Shown: piece by piece, positions 60,072 through 64,000 of the stretch
Numbering within the stretch: the stretch's first letter is position 1
Layout: every line of letters begins with the position of its first letter
Origin: Dirofilaria immitis
Taxonomy: Eukaryota > Nematoda > Chromadorea > Rhabditida > Onchocercidae
DNA length: 64,000 nucleotides
Direction: 5' to 3'
Assembly (NCBI GenBank): GCA_024305405.1
Contig: JAKNDB010000103.1
Location: 496,001-560,000, forward strand
Notes under the pieces: model-generated
Databases searched by the model: none
Told to the model about the DNA's origin: nothing
Seen by the model: only the letters and a program-made list of their open reading frames with translations
Program-made: the position numbers and the translations under genes

Positions 60072-61188
60072 CGATTATTTAGCTGATAGCTGAATTTCTC
60101 ATGATTTTCCTTTGAAATACTCGTTGTTGATATTTGTATATTCGGCAAGAATGCTTCTAATTAAACTTAGATCAAAATTTTGGTTTCAAACTCTTTAAGT
60201 GAAATTTCAATTTAACCTCAAGTAAAGGTTTCCTTTAACCCACGCTGGATTTTAAGATGATTTTTCTTTGCTTTGACGTATAAAAACTATGACAGCATAA
60301 CTATTTGCTTTTTTTTGACAATATTGTCCTATTTTCATAAATATGAGCATTAAGAAGTGATTGGCTTGCTACAAATTAGCGAACACACTTATCTCGAGTA
60401 TAAGTTTTTGGATGCCAGAACTATGGGGTCTATCAATTAAAACATCACATGAACGACATCAGATCAAACTGTTTTTTAACATGAAAGACATCAGATCAAA
60501 TTGTTTGAGTTCTCTATATGTTCCCTATTATATAAAAAAGGAAAGAAGTTCTGTCCAAATACTTTTCCTCATATTTATTTTAAATATGAAAGTAATAGAA
60601 ATCAAATTTGCTTTGATTTAAGTAAATAATACTCTCCTTAATAGTGAATTTCGCCAACATTTAATTATCACTTCATTTTATTCCCGCTTTTCTTATCCTA
60701 ATTATAAATAATTATTCGTAGTCAATCTAAAAATTTTGCTGAACATTGGATAATCTTTCATAAATACATATTTTACGAAATTAACTAATAAAATCGTTGA
60801 ATATTTTTCGTATACATTCACAATGTTAAAAATCCAATAAAATTTCCATTCTGTGAACTTTTAAATCTTTTACCCTTAACTTCTGACTTTCATCTTCATA
60901 TGTCATCCAGAAGAATCATTATAAATAGACTTAAAGTTGCTTATAAGAGAGATGAAACACTGGAACCTGAATAATTCAGTAGTTTCATAAAAACTGAAGA
61001 ATTTAGGTTCGTAGTAAGCCAAAAAAAAACAAGCTCGAATTGTAAAGTAAATAAATGTAAAATAAGTGTTAAATATAATGGATAAATGAATAATAAATGG
61101 ATGTATTATGATGTATTAAAATTCAATCCAATCTAACTCAAATTTAAAAACCGAATTTATTGAAATCCACTCTACAGTTCGAGCTATC
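60072..61188. other. Intergenic between eva-1 and pds-5
   Basis: Nothing recognised except AATAAA words near 60787 and 60836 that could end eva-1 transcripts. The open frame at 60361-60621 looks like chance. Confidence 0.5.
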
Positions 61189-61560
61189 CTATTCTTTTGA
61201 GACGAAGGCAAACCATGGCGCGTAAATTAACATCTGTTGAGACACAAAATTTGCGTAACGCATCCTTCTAGTAGATTGCGCGCGAAAATTGTGAGGTTCA
61301 TATGACAGATGGAATGCCGAATGGCATACTGTTGGGAAGACGTTCAGCGAGGTGGTGGCATGGTGAGGTTGAGGGGTATTTCTAGCAAAAGCTGATGAGA
61401 AACAAGGCGCTGAATTTCGATAAACTAGATAGGAATAACCGAATAGACCCACAGGGTATATTGTTCACTCGATCTAATAACTTGTCGGTAGTCCCTGTTG
61501 AATAGCCAGCTTTTCCACTTATCTACTACTGACTTCCGTGGTAATGTCTGATTCAATTTG
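61189..61560 (+). promoter_or_regulatory. GC-richer promoter-like block upstream of pds-5
   Basis: About 370 bp clearly richer in G, C and CpG than the flanks (for example GATTGCGCGCGAAAATTG, ATGGCGCGTAAATT). It ends about 160 bp before the pds-5 acceptor. A 'GCGCGCGAAA' at 61278-61287 fits the E2F/DP consensus. The 87-codon antisense frame through it (61452-61189) looks like a by-product of composition. Confidence 0.45.
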
Positions 61561-61724
61561 CAAAAACAATAAGTATTGAGACTATACTTTTTATCTGTTG
61601 CTATTTACTGTGGTTTTCCATGTTCAAGTTAATCATGCATTTTCATTGTTGTCACAGGTATCATTATTTATAAATTCAAAGAAGTAAAACATTAAAAATT
61701 CTTATTTTGCTTTTTTTTACTTTC

Positions 61725-61726
61725 AG
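61725..61726 (+). promoter_or_regulatory. Probable trans-splice acceptor for pds-5
   Basis: A T-rich tract and TTTCAG end 20 nt before the start codon at 61747. Inferred spliced-leader site. Confidence 0.6.
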
Positions 61727-61746
61727 AATAACGGAATTTATAAAAT

Positions 61747-63870
61747 ATGCCTTCAAATAATATAAAATATCCGGAAGGTTGTAAGGCAGTCAGTACGAAT
61801 ACTAAAAATACAGAGTTATTGAAGCGCCTGAAGGTTATGTTTACTGAATTAATTTGAATTCAAATTATACAAAACTATGAAGAAAATGTAGAAGATAATC
61901 TAAAAAATAATTTACTGATATATAATTCAAACTTTACCTCGAAATATTATATTTTCAAACATTAAGAATATCTTTTTTATTCAACGTGGCAGCAATGGAA
62001 ATCTATGGCGAAGACATTCTGAAATGATACTGCAGACAGATTAGGATATGCATGCAGCTCAAAGATTGGCTCGATTTTTAAAACTATGTGAATGTTAACT
62101 TTTTCCTCTACTTTTATTTTAGATTTTATCTAAAGCGTTGAAAGGTGAGATAACAAATGAAGAAGCCAACACTCCAAATCGTTACAAGGATTTGATACTT
62201 CATTTAACTGATTCACAATTTTTGAACAACAAAAACAGTGATGTACAATTGTTGTTAGCATGTTGTATCGCAGACCTTTTTCGTGTTTTTGCGCCAAATT
62301 CACCAATTGAAAATCTATCCTTGCTCAAGGTTGGAGTAAAAACATTTTAGTTACGGAAAGATATATTTAAATTTATAATATTTAAATTTATTGTGTTTGG
62401 AGAAAAAAATTGAATTCTTATCTTCTACTCACAAAAAAAAATGAATTTAAGGAAAATGACTTATGGTTCTGTGTTACTGTGAAGAGAATGCTGAATTCAG
62501 TGGGAAAAATTAGCTTCACACATTTACAAAAAAAAAGAAAAGAATAATTTTATATTTAAATGCATTTTAGATCGGTTTATTGATAAATATGCACAACAAA
62601 AAATAATGGTTGATTGTAACGGATTTGCATTATATTTATGTTGAAATTGCTTGTTCAAAATTATTTTACTGAATAGATCAAAATTTCAGACTTGAATTAA
62701 AGGAATATTATTGCAGGATGTGCTGCTATTCATGACAACAGTGATTGGAAATATTCGAAATAATAAAAGTTCAATGTATCAGTATTATTTATATCTTCTT
62801 GAAGTTAGTTGTTAGCTCGATTATTAGTTTTCAGTATTTGAAATTTTGTTAAAATTTTTAACTTTTTTTGCATTTTGATAAAAGATAAGAAAAGAAGTTA
62901 TCTTCGTATCGTTATTCATTTGATCCTCCTAGCAAAAAGATAGGTAGTTTTGTAATCTTAATTCAAATCGTTCCTCAGTTCTCATGCTTGAAAATGTATT
63001 TCATATTTTTCCTTAAAGAATATGCGTTGAGCGGAAGCGTTCCAAAAACTATTTTTGAATATTTATAATGTAAGTTTTCAGAATATTTCGGTAGTAGAAA
63101 CAATGCAAATATCTCTAGAACTGGGAGATAATGCGTATGTGATTTTGCGGCAGTTAATCAAACAATCTCTTAATAGTATTAACGAGGGAAATGCTGATGA
63201 ACATATTCAAGGAATGCTTGTAGGAATGTGCTCTAAATTGATTCAAGGAGTTGATCAGATTTCAAATATTATTCTGGATGCAATTTTCTTCTTTATTGTG
63301 CAGCCCCAAAAGTTTTCTTTTTTATTTGATTGTATTTTCAACAACATTCATTTGATTTCATAACATTCAAAAATCAATCCTTTCTTAAAAAAATAGTACT
63401 TAATAGTAAGAACACCATTTTAGTCTACTTGACTTGTCGCTTTTAGATTAATAATCGTGAAGCTTATTTCATGGCACGTGATTTAATTCGGACAAATCAA
63501 ACGACATTGGATCCATACGTTTCTCTGGTCTGTTTTCATTAATAATTTTGAAATTTTATAAAAAAAATTTTACATAGAAAAGAGATTTTTATGCAAATTC
63601 TTCGGTAAAGAAGCTGAGATATTTTTCAGAAAATCAATTAAATTTTAGAAAAATTAATCAAAATTGTTTCGTAAGTAGGATCTATAAACTCATATTTTGT
63701 GTCCAGAAATGTTTAGAATTTCAGTTATTGAAACGTGGACTAGAAACGGGGATTTTGGATGAATGTGAATTAATTTCGCAAAAAAATTATACGATTTGAT
63801 TTGCGAGTTGCATAAATTTGCTCCGGAAATGATTTCTTCTATACTTCCAATATTAGTCAATCAGATGCAT
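61747..63870 (+). CDS. pds-5: PDS5 cohesin-associated HEAT-repeat protein, N-terminal part
   Basis: Six exons in view: 61747-61833, 62123-62329, 62717-62803, 63082-63311, 63447-63527, 63725-63870; about 280 residues before the window ends, of a protein normally over 1,000 long. PDS5 binds cohesin and regulates its loading, release and sister-chromatid cohesion in the nucleus. Family marks are IKYPEGCKAVS near the start, SDVQLLLACCIADLFRVFAP (human DVRLLVACCLADIFRIYAP), YYLYLLENISVVET, and KRGLETGILDECE with the following helix LHKFAPEMISSILP. ATG 61747 follows a leader acceptor. Two A-run contractions (63308-63311 at an exon end; 63780-63786) break the frame; restoring one base each makes both exons phase-consistent. 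The C. elegans counterpart is evl-14/pds-5. A donor (GTAATT) follows 63870. Confidence 0.92.
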
Positions 63871-64000
63871 GTAATTTGAATTTTTTTGTCGATGAATTTG
63901 AATCTCTTAGATTCTCATGCCTTATGAATGTGGAATAGTTAACTGTTGCCATCATAAATTTTTTAAATACTCCTTGTTATTTTGCTATCGATGAATTTTC

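Noticed and set aside
61189..61452. 87-codon antisense open frame in the GC-richer block
   Set aside because: No family resemblance and no splice context. Length is explained by the local drop in A/T and hence in stop codons. Treated as promoter sequence.
53285..63870. eva-1 and pds-5 as a nematode operon
   Set aside because: The gap is about 1.7 kb, far more than the few hundred bases usual in nematode operons, and pds-5 has its own promoter-like block.

Overview
The window looks like nuclear DNA of a filarial-type nematode. It is strongly AT-rich. Genes are split into many short exons with T-rich acceptors ending in TTTCAG or TTTTAG, and most start codons lie just downstream of an acceptor that could take a spliced leader. 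Its proteins read closest to Caenorhabditis RIG-5, mitochondrial aconitase, EVA-1, ethanolaminephosphotransferase and PDS5. This placement comes from recalled family sequences; no search was run.

Layout: (1) 2.0-11.5 kb, + strand: a three-Ig neuronal adhesion protein (rig-5), 11 exons, with one copy of a dispersed repeat and a possible decayed coding segment in its introns. (2) 12.9-18.3 kb, + strand: mitochondrial aconitase (aco-2), 15 exons. (3) 20.0-33.6 kb, - strand: a 25-exon, two-PH-domain, coiled-coil protein of the MPRIP/outspread family. (4) 33.6-42.4 kb: 9 kb without recognisable exons, A-rich on the + strand, separating divergent genes 3 and 5. (5) 42.8-46.0 kb, + strand: an ethanolaminephosphotransferase (EPT1/SELENOI family) behind a 44-bp minisatellite. 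(6) 46-53 kb: T-rich gene-poor DNA, a roughly 630-bp TTA repeat and an orphan terminal exon. (7) 53.3-60.1 kb, + strand: EVA-1, with two galactose-binding lectin domains and one membrane span. (8) 61.2-61.6 kb: a GC-richer promoter-like block, followed by the 5' part of PDS5 (cohesin regulator), which runs off the window.

The genes are functionally unrelated (neuronal adhesion and guidance receptors, TCA cycle, actomyosin scaffold, lipid synthesis, chromatin cohesion). Spacing of over 1 kb gives no sign of an operon. Most exon boundaries were checked by phase arithmetic, and this exposed the clearest global signal: five of the six genes contain single-base contractions of A/T homopolymers inside otherwise intact exons (11 in total). 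One aconitase splice donor also carries an A in place of G. These look like base-calling errors rather than gene decay. I found no phage, CRISPR, operon-like island or tRNA, and no convincing new molecular system. The most open items are the orphan exon, the decayed segment in the rig-5 intron, the dispersed 48-bp repeat pair and the strand-composition flip around 42 kb.
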